Below are positions 49,644-59,226 of a DNA stretch of 64,000 nucleotides, piece after piece (the stretch's first letter is position 1; every line of letters begins with the position of its first letter). Under the pieces are notes generated by a model that searched no databases, had not been told where the DNA came from, and saw nothing but the letters and a program-made list of their open reading frames with translations. The stretch lies in NCBI GenBank assembly GCA_003210025.1, contig QCNW01000008.1, positions 1 to 64,000 of the forward strand. Direction: 5' to 3'. This stretch comes from Pelagibacteraceae bacterium AG-426-M19 (GTDB lineage: Bacteria; Pseudomonadota; Alphaproteobacteria; Pelagibacterales; Pelagibacteraceae). A program made the position numbers and the translations under genes.

Positions 49644-51419
49644 TTAATTTTTTTTTCTCACCAAATAAATATATTTATTTATTTTTTCTAATTTTAAATT
49701 ATTAATGTTTGTATCATTTTTTATGTTATCAAATGTATTTTCTTTTTTAAAATACCATACAATAGGTTCTTTACATTTTTCATAATTTGTATTTTGTAAA
49801 AATTCCTGAGGATAATTATAGACTTGTATTTTAGATTTTTTTTTATTTAGACTGTAATATTTTATTAAATGATAATTATAAGCAAGAATATGCTCGTCAA
49901 TTAAGACTTTGCTACAATCAGGCAATTTAACGATTAAATCTTTAATTATAATAGGGACCTCTTTTTTCAAACTGTCTTTATGTCCTATAGTGCCAAGTTT
50001 GCTTTGAATTTCATACTGAATTTGATGAAAATTAATAATTTTACTAAATAAAATTGATATTAAAATTAAAAAAAAAGTAGAAAAAAATATAATTTTATTA
50101 AATTTAAAGTTTGCAATTTTTTTTATAATTAAAAAATTAAAACCATCTTGACTAATATTTCTAGATACTAAATAAAACATTGAAGAAGAAAATAAAATTG
50201 AAATAATAAACCTTCCATTTCTTTCATCATAAGATCCATATTTTGAAAAAAAATAAAAACCTACAACTCCTGATAAGAAAATAATAGAGCCATATAAACA
50301 AAATTTATTCTTTAATTTTATAAAATTTAATAAGCTCAATATAAATATTATAATTAGGAATATTTTGTTAAAACTAAGAAGGATTACATTAAAAGATGCA
50401 AAATGATTCTTTTCAGCTTCAGATTGCAGATGACTAAAATTTGAATTTATTGAATTCTGAGAAAATATTAAATCGAAAAAAAAAATTAACGGATTTAAAG
50501 CATCATCTAAACTTAAAAAAGATATCAAAAATATAAATGGGATTATAGAAAAAAGAAAAAATAATTTAAAATTTATTTTTTTTTCTAAAAATACAAAAAA
50601 CAAAAATACAAAAGATAAAAAAGGTAATAGAAAGCCCACTTGTTTTGTGATTGAAGCAATACCTGCTATGAGTGAAAGTAATAGTAAAAAGTTTTCATCA
50701 TTATCGCTGAGCAAATATAATAAAAATATTTGAAAAAAAATTAAATATAGAAGTGCTATCTTTGTATCCATATAACCAACTAAAGCTGTTTTTCTAAAAA
50801 TCCAAAAAAAGAAAACTAAAAATAAAAAATTGTAAAAAAATAAAATTTTATTTTTTTTATAAAAAAGATATAGAGTGAGTATTAGTAAAATTGGTAATAT
50901 GAATTGACTCATGCTTGGAATAATCCAATTTCCAAAGCTAGATTCAGCTTTATATATTAAAGCCCATAACCCTGGCCAAAAAACAGGATAAGTTCCGTTT
51001 GGTTTAAATTCATTCAAGTATAAAAGCCAAGCCCACCTCCCATTCCATTGAAAAACCGCATCACCATGAACAAAAACTGGTATGTATTTTGATAAGAGAA
51101 TTGCAAAAAATATTACAAAAAGTAAAACAAAAAATAAGAAAAAATCAATTAGTTCATTATTATTTACTTTAATTTTATTTTGACGATTAAAATAAATTAA
51201 CAACATTGAAACACAAAAAAGAAAAAATAAGATTTCAAATGTAAATTTTATTTTAAAAATATTTATAAAAAAAATAAAAAACCAAGACAATGATAAGGAG
51301 TAAATAATAGAGCTTAAAAAAAAAATTTCAATTTTTTTAAAAGAATTTACGTTTAAAAAAATTGAAGCTCCCAAAACAAACAAGAAATAGTAAAATGCAA
51401 AAAAACTCTTAATTATCAT
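49644..51419 (-). CDS. Polytopic membrane protein, putative GT-C (GT39/83-like) glycosyltransferase
   Basis: Many TM segments; VFVHGDAVFQWNGRWAWLLYLNEF. Confidence 0.5.
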   Translation of the reverse strand: MIIKSFFAFYYFLFVLGASIFLNVNSFKKIEIFFLSSIIYSLSLSWFFIFFINIFKIKFTFEILFFLFCVSMLLIYFNRQNKIKVNNNELIDFFLFFVLLFVIFFAILLSKYIPVFVHGDAVFQWNGRWAWLLYLNEFKPNGTYPVFWPGLWALIYKAESSFGNWIIPSMSQFILPILLILTLYLFYKKNKILFFYNFLFLVFFFWIFRKTALVGYMDTKIALLYLIFFQIFLLYLLSDNDENFLLLLSLIAGIASITKQVGFLLPFLSFVFLFFVFLEKKINFKLFFLFSIIPFIFLISFLSLDDALNPLIFFFDLIFSQNSINSNFSHLQSEAEKNHFASFNVILLSFNKIFLIIIFILSLLNFIKLKNKFCLYGSIIFLSGVVGFYFFSKYGSYDERNGRFIISILFSSSMFYLVSRNISQDGFNFLIIKKIANFKFNKIIFFSTFFLILISILFSKIINFHQIQYEIQSKLGTIGHKDSLKKEVPIIIKDLIVKLPDCSKVLIDEHILAYNYHLIKYYSLNKKKSKIQVYNYPQEFLQNTNYEKCKEPIVWYFKKENTFDNIKNDTNINNLKLEKINKYIYLVRKKN

Positions 51420-52368
51420 TATTAATTATACTGTAATGACTATCTTTTTTTTGATTGTTTAAATTCTTAAGTTGCAAGCTAACATTTGATATCGAGTTAC
51501 TTAAAATGCCCATAACAAAAATAATAAGAGAGCTAATAATTAAAATAGCAGATAGAATTAGAGATTGTATGTGCCCTCCACCCCCTGCAAAGAAAATAAA
51601 TAAGTATCTAAAAGAAATTAAAATTCCAGGAATTAAAAAAAGTGTAGCGATTATAGAAAAAAACTTTAATGGAAAATATTTATTAAAATTTTTTATTATT
51701 ATATATGTTTGTTTTTTAATATATTCACTGTTGCTTTTAAATAACCTTGATTCTCTTAATTGACCTTCATTAGTATTTATTAACTTTGAACCAATTTTTA
51801 GACGTTTCCAGGAAAATATAATTAAACTTTCTATCGTATAAGAAAAATTATTCTCTACATAAAAACCTTCTTCAAAACATTTTCTTTTATATATTCTAAA
51901 TCCCGAAGTTACATCAGAAATTTTATAACCAATTATCATGCTCACTATCCATGACCCCAATATTTGAAAAAACTTTTTTGATCTTGACATAATTTTATTT
52001 TCTAGAATTTTTCTTGAGCCGACAATCATATCTAATTCTTTTTCTCTCATTTCATCGATTAATATATTAATATCTTTTGCACTATATTGGTTATCTGCAT
52101 CTAATACACACATCAAATCAAATTTTGATTTATTAAAATAATCAACCATAGAATTAAAAACTTTTGATAATCCCACATGATTTTTATGTGATATAATTTT
52201 TAAATTGAGTTTTTTTGCTTCTTCAATTGTATTATCTATTGAACAATCATCAACAACTACCACCTCAGTTTCTAATATATTTGAAAAGTTTTTTGGAATG
52301 GCATTAAATGTTGTCTTTAAATTTTTTTCTTCATTTAGGCATGGTATAAAAATTAATAATTTTTTCAT
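51409..52368 (-). CDS. GT2 polyprenyl-phosphate glycosyltransferase with C-terminal TM
   Basis: LIFIPCLNEEKNLKTTFNAIP; VVVDDCSIDNT; CVLDADNQYSAKDI; ISDVTSGFRIYKRK. Confidence 0.9.
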   Translation of the reverse strand: MKKLLIFIPCLNEEKNLKTTFNAIPKNFSNILETEVVVVDDCSIDNTIEEAKKLNLKIISHKNHVGLSKVFNSMVDYFNKSKFDLMCVLDADNQYSAKDINILIDEMREKELDMIVGSRKILENKIMSRSKKFFQILGSWIVSMIIGYKISDVTSGFRIYKRKCFEEGFYVENNFSYTIESLIIFSWKRLKIGSKLINTNEGQLRESRLFKSNSEYIKKQTYIIIKNFNKYFPLKFFSIIATLFLIPGILISFRYLFIFFAGGGGHIQSLILSAILIISSLIIFVMGILSNSISNVSLQLKNLNNQKKDSHYSIINNDN

Positions 52369-52754
52369 TTTTTTTCAAGTTTACTTAAAGAATAGGGATA
52401 AAGAAAATATTTAATTACAAAGCTTAATGAGATTGTTGTGATCCATGCAATATTTATATTATTCATTAAATTAAACATACTTAAAAATATCCAGTATTCA
52501 AAAAATCTAAATATTACTGATAAACTTAACAATAATAAAAATAATTTGTTATTTTTTTTTATTTTAAATACTTTTTTTAAAAAATAAAAATTATATACAA
52601 ATATTAAAATTATAGTTAATTTTGACGAGATTTTTGGATCTTGAATAAAATGATTTAGTATATTTATTACCAAAATCGATCCAGCAAAACTTCCAAATGA
52701 GATGACTAAAAATTTAATGTTTAAATCATTTACCAGAAGTTTCATTTTCATCAT
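52365..52754 (-). CDS. GtrA-like membrane protein
   Basis: Four hydrophobic segments, 129 aa, overlaps the GT2 start as in Gtr modules. Confidence 0.65.
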   Translation of the reverse strand: MMKMKLLVNDLNIKFLVISFGSFAGSILVINILNHFIQDPKISSKLTIILIFVYNFYFLKKVFKIKKNNKLFLLLLSLSVIFRFFEYWIFLSMFNLMNNINIAWITTISLSFVIKYFLYPYSLSKLEKK

Positions 52755-52843
52755 AAATTAATAATTAACAAAAATTATTATCATATATAAGTTATTTTTA
52801 AATTTAAGTTTATTTCTGATAATAAATGTATATCAGTAACTTA

Positions 52844-53896
52844 ATGAAAAAAAAAATATTGATTACTGGCTCATGTGGTTTAGTTGGTAGTGAATTAGTC
52901 AATTTTTTTTTAAAAAAAAAATATATAGTTCTAGGTATTGATAATAATTTAAGGAAGTATTTTTTTGGTAAGAACTCATCGACTATATGGATAAAAAAAA
53001 TAATATCTAAAAACAAGAACTATAGACACTTTAATATAGATATAAGAGAAATAAATGAATTAGAGAAAATATTTAAATCAAATAAAAATATAAAAGCCAT
53101 TATTCACACAGCAGCCCAACCTTCACACGATTGGGCAAAAAAGGAGCCGATTGTTGATTTTGATATTAATGCTAAGGCAACATTAAATCTTTTAGAATTA
53201 GTAAGGAAATATAAAAAAAATTTACCATTCATTTTTATGTCAACAAATAAAGTTTATGGAGACAGTATAAATAATAAAAAATTTATTGAGAAAAAATACA
53301 GATATGAAATTTCTAAAAATGATGAGTTCTTTAAATATGGAGTTGATGAAAAATTTTCAATAGATCAGTCAAAACATAGTTTGTTTGGAGTTTCAAAAAC
53401 TTCAGCAGATTTATTGGTTCAAGAATACGGTAAATATTTTAATATGAAAACTGTTTGTTTTAGATGTGGATGTCTTACTGGTCCAAACCATAGTGGTGCA
53501 GAACTCCATGGTTTTTTATCATATTTAGTTAAATGTTATGTATTTAATAAGGAGTATAAAATATTTGGATACAAAGGAAAGCAAGTTAGAGATAATATTC
53601 ATAGTAACGATCTTGCACACATCATTTGGGAATTTATAAAAAAACCAAAAAGGGGTGAAGTTTATAATATAGGTGGAGGACGAAAATCGAACTGTTCAGT
53701 GTTAGAAGCTATTAAAATTTGTGAGAAAATTGGAAAAAAGAAATTTAGATACAAAGTTTTAAAGAATAAAAGAATAGGTGATCATAAATGGTGGATATCT
53801 AACAATAATAAATTTAAAAAACACTACCCTAATTGGAAACAAAGCTACAATATAAAAAATATTATTGAAGAATTATATTCATTTTATAATAAATAA
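52844..53896 (+). CDS. NAD-dependent epimerase (CDP-paratose 2-epimerase/TyvE-like)
   Basis: KILITGSCGLVGSELVNFFL; TAAQPSHDWAKKEP; GKQVRDNIHSNDLAHIIW; GDHKWWISNN. Internal Met start preferred over 52826. Confidence 0.75.
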   Translation: MKKKILITGSCGLVGSELVNFFLKKKYIVLGIDNNLRKYFFGKNSSTIWIKKIISKNKNYRHFNIDIREINELEKIFKSNKNIKAIIHTAAQPSHDWAKKEPIVDFDINAKATLNLLELVRKYKKNLPFIFMSTNKVYGDSINNKKFIEKKYRYEISKNDEFFKYGVDEKFSIDQSKHSLFGVSKTSADLLVQEYGKYFNMKTVCFRCGCLTGPNHSGAELHGFLSYLVKCYVFNKEYKIFGYKGKQVRDNIHSNDLAHIIWEFIKKPKRGEVYNIGGGRKSNCSVLEAIKICEKIGKKKFRYKVLKNKRIGDHKWWISNNNKFKKHYPNWKQSYNIKNIIEELYSFYNK

Positions 53897-53904
53897 ATAA
53901 ATAA

Positions 53905-54621
53905 ATGTTTAATAATTATAGCAAGAAATTAACTATAATAATTCCATGTTATAATGAAGAAAAAACTATAAAAATAATTTTAGAAAAAATTGAAAATTTA
54001 AATAATATAAAAAAACAAATTATAGTTGTTGACGATTTTTCTAAAGATAATTCAAAAAAAATAATAGAAAATTTTAAATTTAAAAGTGAAAACAAATTAA
54101 TTTTTCATAGCCAAAACAAAGGCAAAGGATCTTGCATTATATCTAGTAAGCCATATATCACAGGTGACATTGTTTTAATACAGGATGCTGATTTAGAATA
54201 TAACCCAATGAATTATTATGAATTATTAAAACCTATACTTTCTAAAGAGACAAATGTTGTTTACGGTTCAAGAGTTCTTGGAAAAAAAAGATATTTAAAA
54301 AATAGTTATTCAAAAAAATATTTGATTTTAGCTAATCATTTTTTAACTATTTTTTCAAATATTATTAATAAACAAACTCTCACCGATGCTCATACATGTT
54401 ATAAGGTAATAAATACGGATACATTTAATAGAATTATTCTTAAAGAAAAAGGCTTTGCTTTCTGTCCTGAGGTGACAACGAAACTATCAAATTTAGGTGA
54501 AAAAATTGTCGAAGTACCTATTGATTATAATGGCAGAAATTATAAAGAAGGCAAAAAAATAAAACTTATTGATGGTATAGAAGCTATTGTAAGTATTTTA
54601 AAATATAAATATTTGACTTAA
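53905..54621 (+). CDS. Glycosyltransferase family 2 (DPM1-like)
   Basis: LTIIIPCYNEEKTIKIIL; VLIQDADLEYNPMNY; GSRVLGKKRY. Confidence 0.9.
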   Translation: MFNNYSKKLTIIIPCYNEEKTIKIILEKIENLNNIKKQIIVVDDFSKDNSKKIIENFKFKSENKLIFHSQNKGKGSCIISSKPYITGDIVLIQDADLEYNPMNYYELLKPILSKETNVVYGSRVLGKKRYLKNSYSKKYLILANHFLTIFSNIINKQTLTDAHTCYKVINTDTFNRIILKEKGFAFCPEVTTKLSNLGEKIVEVPIDYNGRNYKEGKKIKLIDGIEAIVSILKYKYLT

Positions 54622-54653
54622 TTTTAAACAACTATATTTAGTATAAATTAATA

Positions 54654-55028
54654 ATGGATAAAATGAACTCAAATAAAAGTTTTGGTATAGTTTTTTCAGT
54701 AGTTTTTATCATTATAGCTATATGGCCATTACTCAATAATCAAGATATCAGAATTTGGAGTCTTATAATTTCATTAATTTTTCTAATACTGGGTTTAATT
54801 AATTCAAAAATTCTATCTCCCTTAAATAAATTATGGTCTAAATTTGGAATATTATTAAATAAAATTATTCCTCCAATAATAATGTTTATAATATTTTTTT
54901 TTGTTATAACACCAACTGGTTTAATATTAAAATTATTAGGAAAAGATCTTTTAAAACTTAAAAAAAAAAAACTTAAAACATTTTGGATAAAAGTTAATTA
55001 TAAAACATCTATGAAAGATCAATTTTAA
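54654..55028 (+). CDS. SxtJ-family small membrane protein
   Basis: 124 aa membrane protein ending in SMKDQF, directly upstream of a DUF5989-like ORF and a carbamoyltransferase. Confidence 0.72.
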   Translation: MDKMNSNKSFGIVFSVVFIIIAIWPLLNNQDIRIWSLIISLIFLILGLINSKILSPLNKLWSKFGILLNKIIPPIIMFIIFFFVITPTGLILKLLGKDLLKLKKKKLKTFWIKVNYKTSMKDQF

Positions 55029-55030
55029 TC

Positions 55031-55180
55031 ATGGAATTTTTATTAGAGATAATTAAATTTATTAAATATAGAAAAAAATACTGGTTAGTCCCAATATTAT
55101 TAATTCTAGCGTTATTTGGTGGTCTGATAGTTTTAACTCAAGGCACAGTTTTTGCACCTTTTATTTATACAATATTTTAG
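55031..55180 (+). CDS. DUF5989-family small membrane protein (49 aa, absent from ORF track)
   Basis: MEFLLEIIKFIKYRKKYWLVPILLILALFGGLIVLTQGTVFAPFIYTIF; lies between SxtJ-like and carbamoyltransferase genes. Confidence 0.85.
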   Translation: MEFLLEIIKFIKYRKKYWLVPILLILALFGGLIVLTQGTVFAPFIYTIF

Positions 55181-57009
55181 TGACAAAAATTTTAGGAATT
55201 TCTGCATTTTATCATGATAGCTCTGCAGCCTTAATTAAAAATGGTGAAATAATGGCTGCAGCACAAGAGGAAAGATTTACAAGAATAAAACATGACTCAA
55301 AATTTCCATCGAGTGCGATAAAATTTGTTTTAGATTATACAAATACAAATCTTAAAGATGTTGATTACGTAGTATTTTATGAAAAACCTTTTTTGAAATT
55401 TGAGAGACTTCTTGAGACTTATATTGCTTTATCCCCGAAAGGCTTTACTCAATTTTCTAAGTCAATGCCTATTTGGCTAAAAGATAAATTATTTCAAAAA
55501 AAACTTATTAAAGATAATCTCCTAAAAATTGATAAAGAATTTAATGCGAAAAATAAGTTATATTTTTCTGAACACCATTTAAGTCATGCTGCAAGTGCAT
55601 ATTATCCATCTAATTTTAAAGAAGCAGTTGTTATTACAGCCGATGGTGTAGGTGAATGGGCTACCACAACGATATCAATTGGAAATGGTAAAGATCTAAA
55701 AATTGAAAAAGAAATTCATTTTCCTCACTCTTTAGGTTTGCTTTATTCGGCCTTTACATATTATTGTGGATTTAAAGTTAACAGTGGTGAATATAAATTA
55801 ATGGGTTTAGCACCATATGGAAATCCAAAGTTTACAAAGTTAATTAAAGAAAACCTCATTGAAATAATGGATGATGGATCTTTTAAATTAAACTTAAAAT
55901 ATTTTGATTATGCAACAGGTTTAAAAATGACAAATACAAAATTTGATAAATTATTTGGCCATAAAGCAAGAAATAGTAAAAATGAAGAAATTTCGCAATT
56001 TCATATGGACATTGCTGCTTCAATACAAAAAGTTACAGAAGAGGTAATGATAAAAATTTGCAAATCTGTGAAATCAGAATACAAAATTGATAACCTTTGT
56101 TTGGCAGGTGGAGTGGCATTAAATTGTGTAGCTAACGGAAAAATTTTAAAGAACAAAATTTTTAAGAACATATGGATACAACCTGCTTCAGGAGATGCCG
56201 GAGGTTCATTAGGAGCAGCTCTAGCATTTTGGCATTTAGAATTAAAGAATGAAAAAATAAAAAGTTTAAAATCATTTAATTCTTATTTAGGCCCTGAATA
56301 TAAGGATTACCAAATTGAAGAATCTTTAAAAAGCTTAAATGCAAATTTTAAACTCTGCAATGAAGATGAAATATTGTCAAAAACTGTAAATGACTTAGAT
56401 GTTGGTAAGGCTGTTGGATGGTTTCAAGGAAGAATGGAGTTTGGTCCAAGAGCACTTGGTTCCAGATCTATATTAGGAGACCCAAGAAAAAAAGATATGC
56501 AAAAAAAATTAAACTTAAAAATTAAGTTTAGAGAGAGCTTTAGACCGTTTGCTCCTTCTGTAATCTTAGAAAAAGCTAAAGACTGGTTTGATTTAAATGT
56601 TGAAAGTCCCTATATGTTGCTTGTTTCAAATGTATTAGAAAATAAGAGAATAAATAATAATATAAATGACAATTTATTTGGTATAGATAAATTAAACCTT
56701 GTAAGATCTGAAATACCAGCTGTAACACATGTTGATTATTCTGCTAGAATTCAAACAGTTTCAAAAGAATCTAATTTTTTGTATTACAAATTGCTTGAAA
56801 AATTTTATTTAAAAACAAAATGTCCAATATTAATTAATACTTCATTTAATATTAGAGGTGAACCAATAGTTAATACCCCAGAGGATGCATATAATTGTTT
56901 TATGGGTTCTAATTTAGATACACTAATAATTGGTAATTATATTTTAGAAAAAAATCAGCAAATGCAGAAACTAAATAAGAGCTATAAAGATAATTTCGAA
57001 CTAGATTAA
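55180..57009 (+). CDS. Carbamoyltransferase (NodU/CmcH/TobZ family)
   Basis: ILGISAFYHDSSAALIKNGEIMAAAQEERFTRIKHD; HHLSHAASAYYPS; LAGGVALNCVANGKI; FGPRALGSRSILGDPR. GTG start overlaps preceding stop. Confidence 0.95.
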   Translation: MTKILGISAFYHDSSAALIKNGEIMAAAQEERFTRIKHDSKFPSSAIKFVLDYTNTNLKDVDYVVFYEKPFLKFERLLETYIALSPKGFTQFSKSMPIWLKDKLFQKKLIKDNLLKIDKEFNAKNKLYFSEHHLSHAASAYYPSNFKEAVVITADGVGEWATTTISIGNGKDLKIEKEIHFPHSLGLLYSAFTYYCGFKVNSGEYKLMGLAPYGNPKFTKLIKENLIEIMDDGSFKLNLKYFDYATGLKMTNTKFDKLFGHKARNSKNEEISQFHMDIAASIQKVTEEVMIKICKSVKSEYKIDNLCLAGGVALNCVANGKILKNKIFKNIWIQPASGDAGGSLGAALAFWHLELKNEKIKSLKSFNSYLGPEYKDYQIEESLKSLNANFKLCNEDEILSKTVNDLDVGKAVGWFQGRMEFGPRALGSRSILGDPRKKDMQKKLNLKIKFRESFRPFAPSVILEKAKDWFDLNVESPYMLLVSNVLENKRINNNINDNLFGIDKLNLVRSEIPAVTHVDYSARIQTVSKESNFLYYKLLEKFYLKTKCPILINTSFNIRGEPIVNTPEDAYNCFMGSNLDTLIIGNYILEKNQQMQKLNKSYKDNFELD

Positions 57010-57059
57010 ATGATTTAATTAATTTAGAAAATGTTATATTAGTAAAATCTTAAATTATA

Positions 57060-58088
57060 ATGAAAAAAAAAGCCCTAATTTTTGGAGTGACTGGCCAAGA
57101 TGGTTCATATTTATCTAAGCTTTTATTAAAAAAAGGATATGAAGTACATGGTGTTAAAAGAAGGAGCTCTACAATAAACACATATAGAATTGATGATATT
57201 TATAATGATCCACTTTTAAAAAAAAATAAATTTTTTTTACATTATGGAGACGTTACAGATTCATTATCTGTGAACAATATTATCGAAAAAATTAGACCAA
57301 ATGAAATTTATAATCTTGCGGCTCAGTCATATGTGGCAGTCTCATTCGAGATACCAGAGTATACATCTAATGCAGACGCATTAGGAACTTTAAGAATATT
57401 AGAAGCTATTACAAAAATTGATAAAAATATAAAATTCTATCAAGCTGGTAGCTCGGAAATGTTTGGAAAAGTAAATGAAATACCACAAACTGAAAAGACA
57501 AGTTTTTATCCAAGAAGTCCATATGGTGTATCAAAACTTTATTCTCATTGGATAACAATAAATTATAGAGAAAGCTATAATTTATTTGCTTGTAATGGAA
57601 TTTTATTTAATCACGAAAGCCCATTTCGAGGAGAAACATTTGTAACAAAAAAAGTTGTTAAAGGTTTATTTAATATTAAGCAAAAAAAACAAAAGAAATT
57701 ATTTGTTGGTAATATATACTCAAAAAGAGACTGGGGACACGCAAAAGATTATGTTGAAGCAATGTGGAAAATGTTGCAACAAAAAAAGCCGGACGATTAT
57801 GTTATATGTACTGGAAAACAATATTCAATTAAATATTTTATAAACTTAACTGCAAAAAAGCTTGGGATAAAAATTAAATGGAAAGGTATTGGCATAAATG
57901 AAAAAGCCTATGATCAAGATAACAAATGCATTATTGAGTGCAAAAAAAAATATTTTAGGCCTACAGAGGTAGATACTTTAGTTGGAAGCTATGCAAAAGC
58001 TCAAAGAATTCTTAAATGGAGTCCAACACATGATATTAATTCACTAGTTGATGATATGATCGATTATGAATATTCAAATTTAAGATGA
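57060..58088 (+). CDS. gmd: GDP-mannose 4,6-dehydratase
   Basis: ALIFGVTGQDGSYLSKLLLKKGYEVHGVKRRSSTINTYRID; YNLAAQSYVAVSFEIPEYT; FNHESPFRGETFVTKK. Confidence 0.97.
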   Translation: MKKKALIFGVTGQDGSYLSKLLLKKGYEVHGVKRRSSTINTYRIDDIYNDPLLKKNKFFLHYGDVTDSLSVNNIIEKIRPNEIYNLAAQSYVAVSFEIPEYTSNADALGTLRILEAITKIDKNIKFYQAGSSEMFGKVNEIPQTEKTSFYPRSPYGVSKLYSHWITINYRESYNLFACNGILFNHESPFRGETFVTKKVVKGLFNIKQKKQKKLFVGNIYSKRDWGHAKDYVEAMWKMLQQKKPDDYVICTGKQYSIKYFINLTAKKLGIKIKWKGIGINEKAYDQDNKCIIECKKKYFRPTEVDTLVGSYAKAQRILKWSPTHDINSLVDDMIDYEYSNLR

Positions 58089-59029
58089 TCAATAAAAAAT
58101 CAAAGATTTATCTTGCTGGTCATAACGGCATGGTGGGATCAGCGATCTTGCAGCAATTGCACAACCAAAAGTATTCAAATGTAATAACAATAGATAGAAA
58201 AAATCTTGATCTCAGGAATCAGGCTAAAGTAAATAACTTTTTATCTAAATATAGGCCAGAGGCTGTGATCATTGCAGCTGCAAAAGTTGGTGGAATCAAA
58301 GCCAACATGGATTATGGTGCAGATTTTATTTATGATAATTTAGCAATTCAAAATAACTTAATTCATGGAAGTTTTGTGAATAAAATTAAAAATCTAATTT
58401 TTTTAGGTTCAAGCTGTGTATATCCAAGAAACTGTAAACTACCAATTAGAGAAAATTATCTTTTGTCTAATTATTTGGAAAAAACAAATGAACCATATGC
58501 ACTTGCTAAAATTGCAGGTATAAAAATGTGTGAAAGTTATAATTTGCAATATAATCTTAATTACAAATGTCTGATGCCATGTAATTCTTATGGAAAAAAT
58601 GATAATTATGATACTAATACATCTCACTTTTTTCCTGCTTTAATAAAAAAAATTATCTTTGCAATACAAAAAAAAGAAAAATCCATAAAAGTTTGGGGTG
58701 ATGGAAATTCTAAGAGAGAACTTATTTATGCAGATGATATAGCAGATGCATGTTTGTTCTTTCTAAAAAAAAAAACTAAACATACATTAATTAATATTGG
58801 TACAGGATCTGAGAACACAATTAATAATTATGCAAAAATAATAATGAAACACTTAAATGTTAATTTAAAAATTATACATGAAAAAAAAAAACCCCAAGGT
58901 ACATTTAGTAAAGTTTTAGATGTTTCTTTAGCAAAAAAATATGGCTGGATTTATAAGACTAATCTTCAATTAGGACTATCGCACACTATTAATGATTATC
59001 TAAAAAATCATTTAAATAATTATATATAA
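58085..59029 (+). CDS. fcl: GDP-L-fucose synthase
   Basis: IYLAGHNGMVGSAILQQL; AAAKVGGIKANMDYGADFIYDNLAIQNNLIH; FLGSSCVYPRNCKLPI; YGKNDNYD. Confidence 0.96.
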   Translation: MINKKSKIYLAGHNGMVGSAILQQLHNQKYSNVITIDRKNLDLRNQAKVNNFLSKYRPEAVIIAAAKVGGIKANMDYGADFIYDNLAIQNNLIHGSFVNKIKNLIFLGSSCVYPRNCKLPIRENYLLSNYLEKTNEPYALAKIAGIKMCESYNLQYNLNYKCLMPCNSYGKNDNYDTNTSHFFPALIKKIIFAIQKKEKSIKVWGDGNSKRELIYADDIADACLFFLKKKTKHTLINIGTGSENTINNYAKIIMKHLNVNLKIIHEKKKPQGTFSKVLDVSLAKKYGWIYKTNLQLGLSHTINDYLKNHLNNYI

Positions 59030-59067
59030 TAAGAAAAGTTTCTTTATAAAATAAGATTTATAATTAT

Positions 59068-59096
59068 TTGACATTTAAAAATCCTATGATACTTAT
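59068..59096 (+). promoter_or_regulatory. Candidate sigma70-type promoter for the 5S rRNA
   Basis: Exact TTGACA (59068-59073), 17-bp spacer, ACTTAT (59091-59096, 3/6 match to TATAAT), about 6 nt before the 5S start. Confidence 0.55.
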
Positions 59097-59101
59097 TTTT
59101 T

Positions 59102-59219
59102 TGCCTGGTGATTATTGCGAAAGGGTAATACCCGATCCCATTCCGAACTCGGAAGTCAAGCCTTTCTGCGCCAATGGTACTTAGTCTTAAGACTTGGAAG
59201 AGTAGGACGTTGCCAGGCT
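59102..59219 (+). rRNA. rrf: 5S ribosomal RNA
   Basis: TGCCTGGTGATTATTGCGAAAGGGTAATACCCGATCCCATTCCGAACTCGGAAGTCAAGCC...GGTACTTAGTCTTAAGACTTGGAAGAGTAGGACGTTGCCAGGC; terminal GCCTGG/CCAGGC stem. Confidence 0.97.
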
Positions 59220-59226
59220 ATCCTTA

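Noticed and set aside
51455-51763. 102-aa plus-strand ORF
   Set aside because: Antisense to a well-supported GT2 gene (51409-52368).
53893-53907. Short AAAT tandem repeat (aaataaataaataaatg)
   Set aside because: About four units in an AT-rich intergenic boundary; too short to call a meaningful repeat.
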